Assembly (NCBI RefSeq): GCF_003217495.1
Contig: NZ_QJSW01000001.1
Span: forward strand, 588,037-652,036
Source: Paenibacillus barcinonensis
GTDB taxonomy: Bacteria; Bacillota; Bacilli; Paenibacillales; Paenibacillaceae
DNA length: 64,000 nucleotides
Reading direction: 5' to 3'
Part shown: piece after piece, positions 52,287 through 61,195 of the stretch
Position numbering within the stretch: the stretch's first letter is position 1
Layout of the letters: each line of letters opens with the position of its first letter
Program-made: the position numbers and the translations under genes
Notes under the pieces: generated by a model
The model's database searches: none
The model's input: the letters and a program-made list of their open reading frames with translations, nothing else
Told to the model about the DNA's origin: nothing

Positions 52287-53321
52287 TTACAGGCGTCCGA
52301 ATTGTTTCAGGAACGTCTGATCACTGTTATAGAAATGGCGAATGTCGTCAATGCCGTATTTGAGCATCGCAATCCGCTCTACCCCCATACCAAAGGCAAA
52401 TCCGCTATATTTCTCCGGGTCATATCCGCCCATCTCAAGCACTTTCGGGTGAACCATGCCGCCGCCCAAAATTTCCAGCCAGCCTGTTTGCTTGCAGACC
52501 CGGCAACCGCTCCCGCCGCATTGTACACAGGTTACATCGACTTCCGCACTTGGCTCCGTGAACGGGAAGAAGCTTGGACGGAGACGAATTTCCGTGTGAG
52601 CCCCGAACATTTCACGCACAAACTGCAGCAGCGTTCCTTTCAGATCGCTCATACGAATGTTTTCGCTGATCACCAGTCCTTCAACCTGATGGAACTGGAA
52701 GGAGTGCGTCGCATCGTCATCATCACGACGGTATACTTTACCTGGGCAGATGACCTTGACAGGCACTTCGCCTTGCATGCTCTGCATCGTACGGACCTGC
52801 ACCGGTGAGGTGTGTGTACGCATGAGCAGATCCTCTGTCACATAGAAGGAATCCTGCATATCACGAGCCGGGTGATTCTTCGGCAGGTTCAACGCTTCGA
52901 AGTTGTAATAGTCCATCTCCACCTCAGGGCCTTCCGCTACACGATATCCCATGCCGATGAAAATATCTTCGATCTCCTGCACCACTTTTGTCAGCGGATG
53001 CAGACCGCCTTGACCTCCACGACGTCCTGGCAAGGTCACGTCAACCTTCTCGGATTGCAGACGCTTCGCGGTTTCCTCCTTCTGGAACTGCTCCTGTTTA
53101 GTGTTGATAACCTCTTCAATGGCTCCGCGTACATCGTTACCCACTTGTCCGATTACTGGACGCTCCTCGGCGCTAAGCGCACCCATGCCGCGCAAAATTT
53201 CAGTCAATGCACCTTTTTTTCCCAAATACTTTACACGCAGATCAGCAAGCGTCTGCGGATCGGTTACACCGGACAACTGCTCCAGCGCTTCGACCTTCAA
53301 TGCCTCTAAACGTTCTTTCAT
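52287..53321 (-). CDS. pheS: Phenylalanyl-tRNA synthetase alpha subunit
   Basis: 344-aa catalytic subunit. N-terminal coiled coil (1-85), then class II core: [34 protein letters not shown] (motif 2 region), [38 protein letters not shown] and motif 3 [18 protein letters not shown] CxxC..CxxC-like cluster ([16 protein letters not shown]) is the usual zinc-ribbon-like insert. ATG after AAAGGGGG. Controlled by the T-box leader just upstream. Confidence 0.96.
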   Translation of the reverse strand: MKERLEALKVEALEQLSGVTDPQTLADLRVKYLGKKGALTEILRGMGALSAEERPVIGQVGNDVRGAIEEVINTKQEQFQKEETAKRLQSEKVDVTLPGRRGGQGGLHPLTKVVQEIEDIFIGMGYRVAEGPEVEMDYYNFEALNLPKNHPARDMQDSFYVTEDLLMRTHTSPVQVRTMQSMQGEVPVKVICPGKVYRRDDDDATHSFQFHQVEGLVISENIRMSDLKGTLLQFVREMFGAHTEIRLRPSFFPFTEPSAEVDVTCVQCGGSGCRVCKQTGWLEILGGGMVHPKVLEMGGYDPEKYSGFAFGMGVERIAMLKYGIDDIRHFYNSDQTFLKQFGRL

Positions 53322-53356
53322 GTGTAATTGCCCCCTTTAAATGCTGTTATTGCAAC

Positions 53357-53700
53357 AAAAAAAGGCCTTTTCTCCCCGAAAGGGACGAAAAGACCGTGGT
53401 ACCACCCTTGTTAGACTCCCGTCGTCACATCGGATTCATGATCCGCTGCAACACGTTCTGTCTCACTCTATACGGAATAACGACCGTTAACCGTTTACCC
53501 CTACTGTCGCTGCTGTGTATGCACACATCAACAGGTTCAGGGAACCGCTCCGGAGTGAATTTCAGCAGCCTTGTTCTACAGAAACGCTCTCAATCTACGG
53601 CGCTTCCTCCCTGTCCAGAGGCACTGCTTACTTGTCTCCATCAATACGTTTGATCAAGTTAAACTTATGCTGCTACATCATACCAATGATCTCATGATCG
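53357..53700 (-). promoter_or_regulatory. T-box leader of pheST
   Basis: Minus strand shows Stem I start GATGGAGACAAGTA, the specifier loop GAAATTCAC with codon TTC (53559-53557, Phe), the T-box AAGGGTGGTACCACGG (about 53396-53410), and a terminator GGTCTTTTCGTCCC/GGGGAGAAAAGGCC with T7. Uncharged tRNA-Phe should promote readthrough. Confidence 0.93.
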
Positions 53701-53706
53701 TACATT

Positions 53707-53735
53707 ATTATATGCAAAACAAGGCGAAATAGCAA
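53707..53735 (-). promoter_or_regulatory. Promoter of the pheST T-box transcript
   Basis: Minus strand TTGCTA (53735-53730), 17-base spacer, TATAAT (53712-53707). Start near 53700 fits the leader. Confidence 0.65.
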
Positions 53736-53748
53736 GCTTGCCCAGATG

Positions 53749-55644
53749 CTAATTTGCAGAATCCCCCTGATTCCTCAGTTCCTTCAACCGTTGCTGAATC
53801 ATACGAATCTCGGTAGCCTCCGTCTTCCGTCTCTCCTCATCCTCGGCACCTGTCAACCTGTCTGCTCCCGCAGCACTGACCGGAGAAAGCAATGCCGACA
53901 GCCTCATCTCCAGACGCAGGCGCTCATCATCTGAATCCCGTGTATCCAGCGCAGAATCCCGCAACCTCACCGTTTGTTCCCAATCAGCCACACCACCCTC
54001 AAAGAGCGATGCCGTTCCGTCCGGCTTCAAGTCACACAGGCGGTTCGCCAGCGTTCGCACCAGCATGCGGTCGTGAGACACAACAACTAACGCACCAGAA
54101 GCTTTTTGCAACACATGTTCCATCACTTCCTGAGTGTCAATATCCAGATAATTTGTCGGTTCATCAAGCACAAGCAGATTGGCACCGCCAAAGTACAAAC
54201 GCAGAAACGCAACCCTGCACTTCTCCCCCATACTTAAATCTCCAATATGCTTAAACACATCTTCTCTTGAAAATAAAAAGCATCCCAGAATCGTGCGCGC
54301 AGCGCTTTGTGTCATCGAAGGAAGCACAAGCAGACTATCCAGCAGTGTCAGATGCTCAGGCAACCCCTCCAGCTCTTGTGAAAAGTAACCGATCCGGAGC
54401 TGTGGATGCCGACTGACCAAGCCCTGTACAGGCTGCAGCTCTCCAATCATTAACTTCAGCAGCGTGCTTTTCCCCGTCCCATTCGCTCCACGGACCGCAA
54501 GCCGATCACCACGTTCAACTGCCAGCCGCATATCCCGAAGCAAAGGCTGTTCCGGCATATAGGAGAAGCTTACTCCCTCCAGCGCCAAAAGCTGACGCGC
54601 ACCAAGCGAGCTCATCTGCAGCTCCATGTTCAGTCTGGCAGCATCACGCGGCTTATCCACCCGCTCATTCTCCAGCCGCTCCAGTTGCTTCTGTTTGGCG
54701 TGGTAACGTGAAATATTTTTATTGGCTCTGGCCTTGTAGAAGCTTTGGGTGATCTTCACCTCTTGGCCTCCTGCCGAGTTATGGGCTTTATGAAACCACT
54801 GTTGATAATTACGAATGGTTTCCTCCAGCGCTTTGCGCTCCAGCTGTTGCTTGCGATAGAGCGCCTCCTGCTCCCTGAGCTCCCGCTCCTTATGGGCTTT
54901 ATAATCGGAATAACCGCCCTTATATTTGGTCAGCTGGTCTGCGCTGAATTCGATGACACCTGTGGCAACCTGATCTATAAACGTACGGTCATGGGATACA
55001 AACAGTACCGTGCCTTCATAGGCAGATAGCCAGCTCTCTAGCCAGCGCATGCTCTCTTCATCCAGATGATTCGTTGGCTCATCCAGAATCAGGAACCGGG
55101 GCGTACTCACCAGTAGCCCGGCCAGCCGTGCCTTCGTTTTCTGACCGCCGCTAAGGGAGTGATACGGCCTGCCCCAATGTTCTTCCGTCAGACCAAGCCG
55201 GGTCAGCACCTTCTCCACCTCGGTTTCCCACATGTACCCGTTCAACTGCTCATATTCCTCCAAAGAACGAGCATATTGGTCAAGCAACGAGGTGTCCTCG
55301 CCTACATCTGGGTTGCTTAATTGGTGCTCCATGTCCTCCAGTGCCCGCTTGATCTCGTCAATCCGACCACTCTCCCGACGTACCGCATCCAGCACCTGAA
55401 TATCATCTGTTATGTCTGTGCGCTGGCGCATAAAGCCCCATTCATGCAGCGGAAGATGCCGGTCAATCCGTCCGCCACCTTGCTCCTCACCTAATATGAT
55501 GCGTAACAAGGTGGTTTTGCCGCATCCGTTGCGACCCAGTATAGCAAGGCGTTCGCCCTCGTTAATATCAAGGCTTAATCCTGCAAACAATTCCTGTCCG
55601 TTCCATTCTTTTGATACTTCATGCAAGCGTACCAATGTCATCAT
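53749..55644 (-). CDS. ABC-F ATPase, probable ribosome-protection type
   Basis: 631 aa, two nucleotide-binding domains and no TM helices. NBD1 Walker A ILGRNGCGKTT, signature LSGGQKTKARLAG, Walker B FLILDEPTNHLDE; NBD2 Walker A VRGANGTGKST, signature LSMGEKCRVAFLRL, Walker B LLVLDEPTNYLDID. A basic linker between them (about 250-340) acts at the ribosomal P-site/exit tunnel in this family. A C-terminal charged helix of about 90 residues is extra. A terminator abutting the gene plus an upstream leader ORF points to antibiotic-inducible attenuation, as for Vml/Vga/Lsa proteins. The drug is unknown. Confidence 0.9.
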   Translation of the reverse strand: MMTLVRLHEVSKEWNGQELFAGLSLDINEGERLAILGRNGCGKTTLLRIILGEEQGGGRIDRHLPLHEWGFMRQRTDITDDIQVLDAVRRESGRIDEIKRALEDMEHQLSNPDVGEDTSLLDQYARSLEEYEQLNGYMWETEVEKVLTRLGLTEEHWGRPYHSLSGGQKTKARLAGLLVSTPRFLILDEPTNHLDEESMRWLESWLSAYEGTVLFVSHDRTFIDQVATGVIEFSADQLTKYKGGYSDYKAHKERELREQEALYRKQQLERKALEETIRNYQQWFHKAHNSAGGQEVKITQSFYKARANKNISRYHAKQKQLERLENERVDKPRDAARLNMELQMSSLGARQLLALEGVSFSYMPEQPLLRDMRLAVERGDRLAVRGANGTGKSTLLKLMIGELQPVQGLVSRHPQLRIGYFSQELEGLPEHLTLLDSLLVLPSMTQSAARTILGCFLFSREDVFKHIGDLSMGEKCRVAFLRLYFGGANLLVLDEPTNYLDIDTQEVMEHVLQKASGALVVVSHDRMLVRTLANRLCDLKPDGTASLFEGGVADWEQTVRLRDSALDTRDSDDERLRLEMRLSALLSPVSAAGADRLTGAEDEERRKTEATEIRMIQQRLKELRNQGDSAN

Positions 55645-55666
55645 GAGTCCTCATCCTTTCCTTAAC

Positions 55667-55695
55667 AAAAAAACCGCTGGCATCAGCCGGCGGTT
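55667..55695 (-). terminator. Attenuator terminator before the ABC-F gene
   Basis: Minus strand AACCGCCGGC-TGAT-GCCAGCGGTT (one G-U) then T7. Only 22 bases separate it from the ABC-F start, and the ribosome site follows the U-run at once, so it lies in the gene's own leader. Confidence 0.85.
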
Positions 55696-55738
55696 TAGCA
55701 ACTGTTATGGAAACAAGCATTCAAATACAGACATAGGT

Positions 55739-55840
55739 CTACATGGCATGAACAAAGAAACCCAAATTTCGAGTACAGCAAAGCTCTAAGCCCGCTCTTC
55801 CCCTTGGTCCCATACCATTCCCATAGCTGAATCTGGACAC
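55739..55840 (-). CDS. 33-codon leader peptide ORF of the ABC-F gene
   Basis: GTG at 55840 lies six bases behind GAGGGG and opens a frame beginning MSRFSYGNGMGPRGRAGLEL and ending FFVHAM. A competing 12-codon ATG frame inside it lacks a good site. The ORF lies between an upstream hairpin (55858-55873) and the attenuator. Ribosome stalling here by an antibiotic would be the expected trigger. Not recognised as a known leader. Confidence 0.5.
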   Translation of the reverse strand: MSRFSYGNGMGPRGRAGLELCCTRNLGFFVHAM

Positions 55841-55857
55841 ACGAATCCCCTCATTGC

Positions 55858-55873
55858 TCAGCCGCTCGGCTGA
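55858..55873 (-). promoter_or_regulatory. Upstream arm of the ABC-F attenuator
   Basis: Minus strand TCAGCC-GAGC-GGCTGA is a 6-bp hairpin. Its 5' arm, TCAGCCG (55873-55867), is also perfectly complementary to CGGCTGA in the 5' half of the terminator (55689-55683), so the two pairings exclude each other: a potential antiterminator. Confidence 0.5.
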
Positions 55874-55977
55874 CTGCGTCATACGTTAATGTGCAGTTAA
55901 CTAGGGTTCAATTCATGTGTCTTACTTCATGGGACGTATGGTTACCTCTCATTCATGTGTAGTATCAATACCTTGCT

Positions 55978-56006
55978 ATTGTACCAGATCATTGAAAAAA
56001 ATCCAA
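55978..56006 (-). promoter_or_regulatory. Promoter of the ABC-F leader transcript
   Basis: Minus strand TTGGAT (56006-56001), 17-base spacer, TACAAT (55983-55978). Predicted start near 55971, giving a leader of about 327 bases. Confidence 0.6.
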
Positions 56007-56042
56007 TCTCAATAAAGAAACCTTTGCATCTCTTCTGAAATA

Positions 56043-56072
56043 AAAATAAAAACCCTTGAATTTCAAGGGTTT
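56043..56072 (-). terminator. Rho-independent terminator of the tRNA unit
   Basis: Minus strand AAACCCTTGAA-ATT-CAAGGGTTTTTATTTTT; just after the tRNA-Gly 3' end. Confidence 0.8.
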
Positions 56073-56088
56073 ACGGTAATGCCTATAA

Positions 56089-56159
56089 AGCGGGTGATGG
56101 GAATCGAACCCACGCTATTAGCTTGGAAGGCTAAAGTTCTACCATTGAACTACACCCGC
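56089..56159 (-). tRNA. tRNA-Gly (anticodon TCC)
   Basis: Minus strand has 7-bp acceptor GCGGGTG/CACCCGC, D arm GTTC-AATGGTA-GAAC, anticodon loop CTTCCAA (TCC), T arm with TTCGATT, discriminator T. CCA is not encoded. Read GGA codons and, by wobble, GGG. Confidence 0.95.
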
Positions 56160-56170
56160 AAAATGAACGA

Positions 56171-56244
56171 TCGGGACGACACGATTTGAACATGCGACCC
56201 CCTGGTCCCAAACCAGGTGCTCTACCAAGCTGAGCTACGTCCCG
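56171..56244 (-). tRNA. tRNA-Pro (anticodon TGG)
   Basis: Minus strand has acceptor CGGGACG/CGTCCCG, D arm GCTC-AGCTTGGTA-GAGC, anticodon loop TTTGGGA (TGG), T loop TTCAAAT, discriminator A, no encoded CCA. Twelve bases upstream of tRNA-Gly and co-transcribed. Confidence 0.95.
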
Positions 56245-56384
56245 TTAAATTCCTGTGGAACTTAACAGTAATTTTACAAAACTAAATATAACATGATCTA
56301 TAAGAACACGCAAGGTGATTATACGATTTTTACCATAAAAAAGGGTTCTAAAAGGCAGGAACGCTCTCGCGGCCCTGCAACTCC

Positions 56385-58511
56385 TTACCCCGCGGTTGTA
56401 TCTATATCCCTAAGAAACTTTTTCTCGAAAACAGCAGCTTCAATCGGTTTACTGAAGAAATATCCCTGTGCCTCATGGCAGTGCTGGTTGCGCAAAAACA
56501 GCATCTGATCCTCATTCTCTACACCTTCGGCTGTCACCTTCAATTGCAAATGGTGAGCCATCGAAGTGATGGTCGATACGATCGCGGCGTTATTGCTATC
56601 TTCCATAATTTCATTGACAAAAGAACGGTCAATTTTGAGCCTGTCAATCGGCAAATCTTTGAGATAATGCAATGAACTATATCCTGTACCAAAGTCGTCA
56701 ATACTGATATGTACACCAATCTCCTTAATTTTACGAAGCTGTTCAAAAGCCCGATCCTTGTCAAACGTCATACTCTCTGTAATTTCCAATTCAAGCCATG
56801 CTGGCTCCAAGCCTGTCTCTTTAAGGATGTTATTGATGCTATCAAGCAGATGAGAATGTCTGAACTGTCTCATCGAAAGGTTGACAGATACGCATAGCTT
56901 ACGATATCCCGCCTCTTGCCACCTCTTGTTCTGAGCACACGCCTCACGCAGCACCCATTCTCCCAGCGGAACGATCAGACCACTCTCCTCCGCCAACGGA
57001 ATAAACTCTGCTGGAGATACGGAGCCGCGCTGTGGATGCTGCCATCTTACCAGCGCCTCCATACCTACAACCAATCCGCTTTGCAGATTTACCTGTGGCT
57101 GGTATACCAAATAAAATTGACCACGAGCCAATGCTTTGCGCAGATCATTCTCCAATTGCAGACGCTCCTGTGCCTTCATTTGCATCGCATGTGCGTAACG
57201 GTTCAGCTCTATCCCCTGTTCCTTCGCACTGTGCAGTGCCGTATCTGCATTCTGTATCATCTCTTCAGGAGATTTCCCGTCGTAAGGAAATATAGCCATA
57301 CCGATCCCCAATGTAAGATGATACTCATTCCCATCAACCATGACGGGCTTCTCAAACAGCTGCAGAATGGATCGTGTGCGGCACACTGCTGTATCCGTAC
57401 CGTAGAAGTCTGTCATCGTCACCGCAAATTCATCTCGGCCCAATCCAAATACCTCTTCTCCCGGGAGGGCAGAGTGACTCAAACGCTGTCCAACCTGGTG
57501 TAACACCCGATTAGCTGCCTGTTGGCCGAGTGAATCGTTGATTGTTTTGAACCGATTAATATTGAGCACCAGCACACCAACAAGCTTTTCCTCCACAACA
57601 GCCTCATTCATCATCACTTTCAGCTTCTGAGTGAGACGACGCCGATTCGGAAGACTGGTAACATCATCATGATGCGCAATATAATTCATTTTTGCCTCGG
57701 CAACCTGCTGCTGCAAAAAAGGTGTGTCCACAACAGAGGAGTAAAGACCCTTCTGAATAAAAAAGTACCCCAAACAATTGCTTAACATACCAAAGAGCAG
57801 ATTAAGATCCACCACTGTATCCGAGAGCACAAGAAAGCCTTGACCTAGCATGAAACAAAGTACGCCACAGAGTATAGGTGGAAGATTAAAGTCCCCAGAC
57901 TTTCTCCACTCTACATACAGAATGAGAGCACTGAAAACATACATCAGGCCTGCCACCCCGTGCATAATAGTAAATAATTCACCAAGCTTCTGCCCCTCAA
58001 GCATTTTAGGCATCAAGCTCCATTCCTGGATAGCAAGTATGTACAAAATCAGAAAACTGCCCAGTGTCGCACTAAACAGCAAAAATTTGCGCGGTAATGC
58101 AACTTGCTTCTCCTTTACCGTATATATGAATAACAGACCCGCGGAACAAATCAGTGATCCCATCGTAGTCATTATTAAGGAAAAGTTGGATTCCATCATC
58201 GCCTGTTGAGAAATTTCTTCAGCGAAAGAAACGATGTGTACCAGCTCGAATAGACCTACCACTAAAAAAAGTGTTGTCATTAGCACTCTGCGCAGCGTCA
58301 ATTTTTGGGCCTGGAACAGCCAGCTTTGATTGTAGATGCCTAAACAAGCGGCAGCGGCAGAGAATCCACCCAACAATGTTAACACCGGGTAACCCGAAAT
58401 GATCAGATCAGAGCTTGAAGAAGAACGAAACCATTGACTTACTAGGAAAAACAATAAGCCGCCTGCGGCGACCCAACCTATTTGACTCTGATGTTGCATT
58501 TTAAACTTCAT
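56385..58511 (-). CDS. Membrane GGDEF/EAL protein with degenerate GGDEF
   Basis: 708 aa. N-terminal sensor of about eight TM helices (about 10-260), then GGDEF (about 280-440) and EAL (about 450-700). The GGDEF signature reads GRDEF (Arg codon CGA at 57437-57435), so cyclase activity is doubtful. The EAL domain is intact: MEALVRWQHP, LEITES, IDDFGTGYSSL, KIDRSFV, AEGVEN and AQGYFFSKP. Predicted c-di-GMP phosphodiesterase, with GGDEF perhaps as a GTP-sensing regulatory domain. ATG after AAGGAAAAC. Confidence 0.9.
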   Translation of the reverse strand: MKFKMQHQSQIGWVAAGGLLFFLVSQWFRSSSSSDLIISGYPVLTLLGGFSAAAACLGIYNQSWLFQAQKLTLRRVLMTTLFLVVGLFELVHIVSFAEEISQQAMMESNFSLIMTTMGSLICSAGLLFIYTVKEKQVALPRKFLLFSATLGSFLILYILAIQEWSLMPKMLEGQKLGELFTIMHGVAGLMYVFSALILYVEWRKSGDFNLPPILCGVLCFMLGQGFLVLSDTVVDLNLLFGMLSNCLGYFFIQKGLYSSVVDTPFLQQQVAEAKMNYIAHHDDVTSLPNRRRLTQKLKVMMNEAVVEEKLVGVLVLNINRFKTINDSLGQQAANRVLHQVGQRLSHSALPGEEVFGLGRDEFAVTMTDFYGTDTAVCRTRSILQLFEKPVMVDGNEYHLTLGIGMAIFPYDGKSPEEMIQNADTALHSAKEQGIELNRYAHAMQMKAQERLQLENDLRKALARGQFYLVYQPQVNLQSGLVVGMEALVRWQHPQRGSVSPAEFIPLAEESGLIVPLGEWVLREACAQNKRWQEAGYRKLCVSVNLSMRQFRHSHLLDSINNILKETGLEPAWLELEITESMTFDKDRAFEQLRKIKEIGVHISIDDFGTGYSSLHYLKDLPIDRLKIDRSFVNEIMEDSNNAAIVSTITSMAHHLQLKVTAEGVENEDQMLFLRNQHCHEAQGYFFSKPIEAAVFEKKFLRDIDTTAG

Positions 58512-58820
58512 GCCATGTTTTCCTTCCCGGGATCACTATCCTGAAATACGTGTAAGAATGAACGATATTTGGCTATTTCACCAAGTATATTACACATTTC
58601 GACAAAAAAATATATTGACCATTGTTTAATTCTATATTCTGCATGTTCTATCTGGTACATAATAACATTTAAATCCGCATTCGTGAACTAAAAAATAGTT
58701 ATATGTAGGAATATCTATTCATAAAAATGACTAAAAACAAGGAACAAAGAACTAAAAAAACATGGTTCTCGAATGAGAAACCATGTTTTTAAAATTTTCA
58801 ACCTTATTTCAGACTATTTT
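58512..58820. other. AT-rich intergenic region
   Basis: Contains the aldolase terminator (58754-58791). The remaining part is very AT-rich; no confident promoter, ORF or operator for the GGDEF/EAL gene was found. Confidence 0.5.
58754..58791 (-). terminator. Rho-independent terminator of the aldolase gene
   Basis: Minus strand AACATGGTTTCTC-ATTC-GAGAACCATGTT followed by T6; 30 bases after the stop. Confidence 0.8.
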
Positions 58821-59777
58821 TCATTTATCAAAATTCACTTCAGGTGTTGTCAACTTATCATAGAAGTCAACCACCTTGTCTTTGTTTTCTGATGCACGAA
58901 GTGCCATAGCCGAACGAGGATGCTCGTCCAGTGTACCAGTAATCATATAAGGCAGGATGTATCCCCACTCTTCTTTTTCTCTTAACGGAACCATAAGCTG
59001 TTCCAACACATCAAGTACCGGACGCAAATTATATCTAGTTCCTTTCAGATGAGCCACCAGCAGTTCAGTCGGACAGTTCCCCGCTGCACGTCCCATGCCG
59101 TATACAGAGGCATCCAGCAATTCAACGCCAAGCTCCGCTGCTACAAGCGTATTAGAGAAGGCAAGCTGCATATTGTTGTGCGTGTGAACACCCAGACGTT
59201 TGTTAGGAAGATGTGTTTTAAATTTCTCCACCAGATATTTCACATCGTTATGATCCAGACTGCCATATGAATCCACGATGTAAACCACATCAACCGAGCT
59301 GTCTTTAATCATTTCGAACGCTTCCAGCAGCTCGTTCTCCATCACATTGGAGAGTGCCATAATATTCAGTGTCGTTTCGTAACCACGATCATGGAACGTT
59401 TGCACCAATGCAAGCGCCTTGTCCACATCTTTGCTGTAACAAGCCACACGAATGAGATCCAGCATGCTTTCACTGCGTGGCAAAATATCATTCTCATCTA
59501 CACGGCCCACATCCACGAGTGCAGACAATTTGGTATTTCCTTTTTGCGGAATCACTTTACGCAGAAAATCATCGTTCAGAAAACGCCATGGTCCGGCTTC
59601 TTCAGCACCTTTGAGCAATTTAGGAGAATTCTTGTAGCCGATTTCCATATAATCAACGCCAGCTTCGTTCAGGCCCGCATACAGCTTTTGAACAAAGTCT
59701 ACGCTAAAATCCCAATTATTCACCAATCCACCATCACGGATGGTACAGTCTACAATCTTGCAATGATTTGTCTTCAT
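58821..59777 (-). CDS. DRE-TIM metallolyase, 4-hydroxy-2-oxovalerate-aldolase-like
   Basis: 318 aa. A TIM barrel of the HMG-CoA-lyase-like class: the metal/catalytic motif DCTIRDGGLVNNW at residues 10-22, YMEIGYKN, VDSYGSLDH, and the metal ligands in GVHTHNNMQLA. The C-terminal communication domain of true HOA aldolases is missing. It has no dehydrogenase or hydratase neighbour, so the substrate is open. ATG at 59777 after GGAGCAGACATT; a TTG lies one codon upstream. Confidence 0.8.
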   Translation of the reverse strand: MKTNHCKIVDCTIRDGGLVNNWDFSVDFVQKLYAGLNEAGVDYMEIGYKNSPKLLKGAEEAGPWRFLNDDFLRKVIPQKGNTKLSALVDVGRVDENDILPRSESMLDLIRVACYSKDVDKALALVQTFHDRGYETTLNIMALSNVMENELLEAFEMIKDSSVDVVYIVDSYGSLDHNDVKYLVEKFKTHLPNKRLGVHTHNNMQLAFSNTLVAAELGVELLDASVYGMGRAAGNCPTELLVAHLKGTRYNLRPVLDVLEQLMVPLREKEEWGYILPYMITGTLDEHPRSAMALRASENKDKVVDFYDKLTTPEVNFDK

Positions 59778-59860
59778 CAATGTCTGCTCCTTTTCTGACC
59801 AACTTGTGTATTCCTCTCATGATACTTGAACGTGATAAGAAAAGTAAAGGGATTCCCGGC

Positions 59861-61195
59861 TTATTTGCTGTAAGATTTCCAGATTCGGTCCATCTCAATC
59901 ACATCCGGATGCTCTTCCCCGTTCCGACCGTAACGAACAGCGTTATATACCGCAGGAAGCCGTCCAGCCAGTTCCTCCTCGCCAGACTTGAAATGGCTTT
60001 TCATATCTGAAGTGTTGGAGCTTTTCATAATGGCCTCTGCTGCCTCCAAAGGGGTATGTGACTTTTCAATCCCGACGCCACGCTGCAGCGCCTGATTTAC
60101 CCATGTGCGATAATAATAACGAATACGTTCCCCGCCCTGAACCGGAACCGATTCTTTTCTGCGGAACCACCGCTTACGAAGCTGTGTCGGCACTTCCAGC
60201 GATTCACTGATATCGACATACTCTGTTTTTGATGCTTCCCTTTTCTGAACAGGCTGAAGCATGCCCTTGAATCGTTCCTCAAGCTTACTCCAGATCACCC
60301 TTGCCAGCTTGGTGAGAAGCCAGATCATCACTGCCGCCGCTGCGCCAAAAACAACCCAACTGAGCACCTCCCAGAACATAGAAGGTTCCGAAGGTGGACC
60401 ACTCCATTCATCTGGCAAGGTCAGCGTCTCGTTAGGACTCTGTGGTATATCAGGCGGTGCCTGCGTGGACGAAGTTCCCAATAAGCTTCTAATCCACCCC
60501 AACACACGATCACGCAGCGGTGCAAGCCAGGACGCCAGACTTGGAAAAGCTCCAACTCCCGCGATTACGACCAGCATCCATATCATCCGTCGATGGTTCA
60601 CTCGTGTGAATTCACGCAGCACCAGCCTGCGACTCCCGTCGTTAAGCACTGCACGATCAAGCTGTGCCCTGTACTGTCCGACAATCCATAACACAAAGCT
60701 GATCACGCCGGCCGCATACATATACATCGTATACAACTGCAATGGCCACAGGAATTGAATCTGACCTGCCGCTATGGTGAGCACGATGGCACTGAAGATA
60801 CCCATAATTTGCAAGCGCCACATCATTGCGGAATGATAACCATGCTCGTAATGAAAGCCTGTAAAAGATGCTGTAATGGAACAAACAGCAAGCGTTATAA
60901 TAGCTGGCCACGAGAGGTGCAGCAGCATGCCCGGAATCATGGCAAACAAAGTGCCGATAACGAGCGCTGCAGCGCCACGAACGAACGAGCTGCATTCCGC
61001 AAGGCCCGTGAAGCGATGGTGAAGCCATAGAACACACCAGCCAGTTACAACAAATAAACCCAATAACATAAAAGGGAACAACCATTGAGTATAAAGTGAC
61101 GTGATCGTCATAATCGGAAACAGATATACACCGATGCACATTAAAGCCAGCATAGAGAGGAGATGCAGACGCTGTCTTTCATCGTTTTCGTTCAT
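59861..61195 (-). CDS. DUF4129 membrane protein, transglutaminase core missing
   Basis: 444 aa. Five or six TM helices in the first 200 residues, a soluble linker of about 70 residues (Pro/Ser-rich), one further TM (about 280-300), then a cytoplasmic DUF4129 domain with RYYYRTWVNQALQRGVG and HTPLEAAEAIM and ending with YNAVRYG. In YebA-type proteins a transglutaminase core sits between the TM block and DUF4129; no Cys-His-Asp core is seen here. Overlaps the DUF58 gene by 4 bases. Confidence 0.78.
   Translation of the reverse strand: MNENDERQRLHLLSMLALMCIGVYLFPIMTITSLYTQWLFPFMLLGLFVVTGWCVLWLHHRFTGLAECSSFVRGAAALVIGTLFAMIPGMLLHLSWPAIITLAVCSITASFTGFHYEHGYHSAMMWRLQIMGIFSAIVLTIAAGQIQFLWPLQLYTMYMYAAGVISFVLWIVGQYRAQLDRAVLNDGSRRLVLREFTRVNHRRMIWMLVVIAGVGAFPSLASWLAPLRDRVLGWIRSLLGTSSTQAPPDIPQSPNETLTLPDEWSGPPSEPSMFWEVLSWVVFGAAAAVMIWLLTKLARVIWSKLEERFKGMLQPVQKREASKTEYVDISESLEVPTQLRKRWFRRKESVPVQGGERIRYYYRTWVNQALQRGVGIEKSHTPLEAAEAIMKSSNTSDMKSHFKSGEEELAGRLPAVYNAVRYGRNGEEHPDVIEMDRIWKSYSK

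Noticed and set aside
55920..55945. Two-codon mini-ORFs (ATG AAG TAA; ATG AAT TGA) in the ABC-F leader
   Set aside because: Very short, and spacing to the GAGAGG sequence is poor; the 33-codon ORF has a better site, though a role for minimal ORFs is not excluded.
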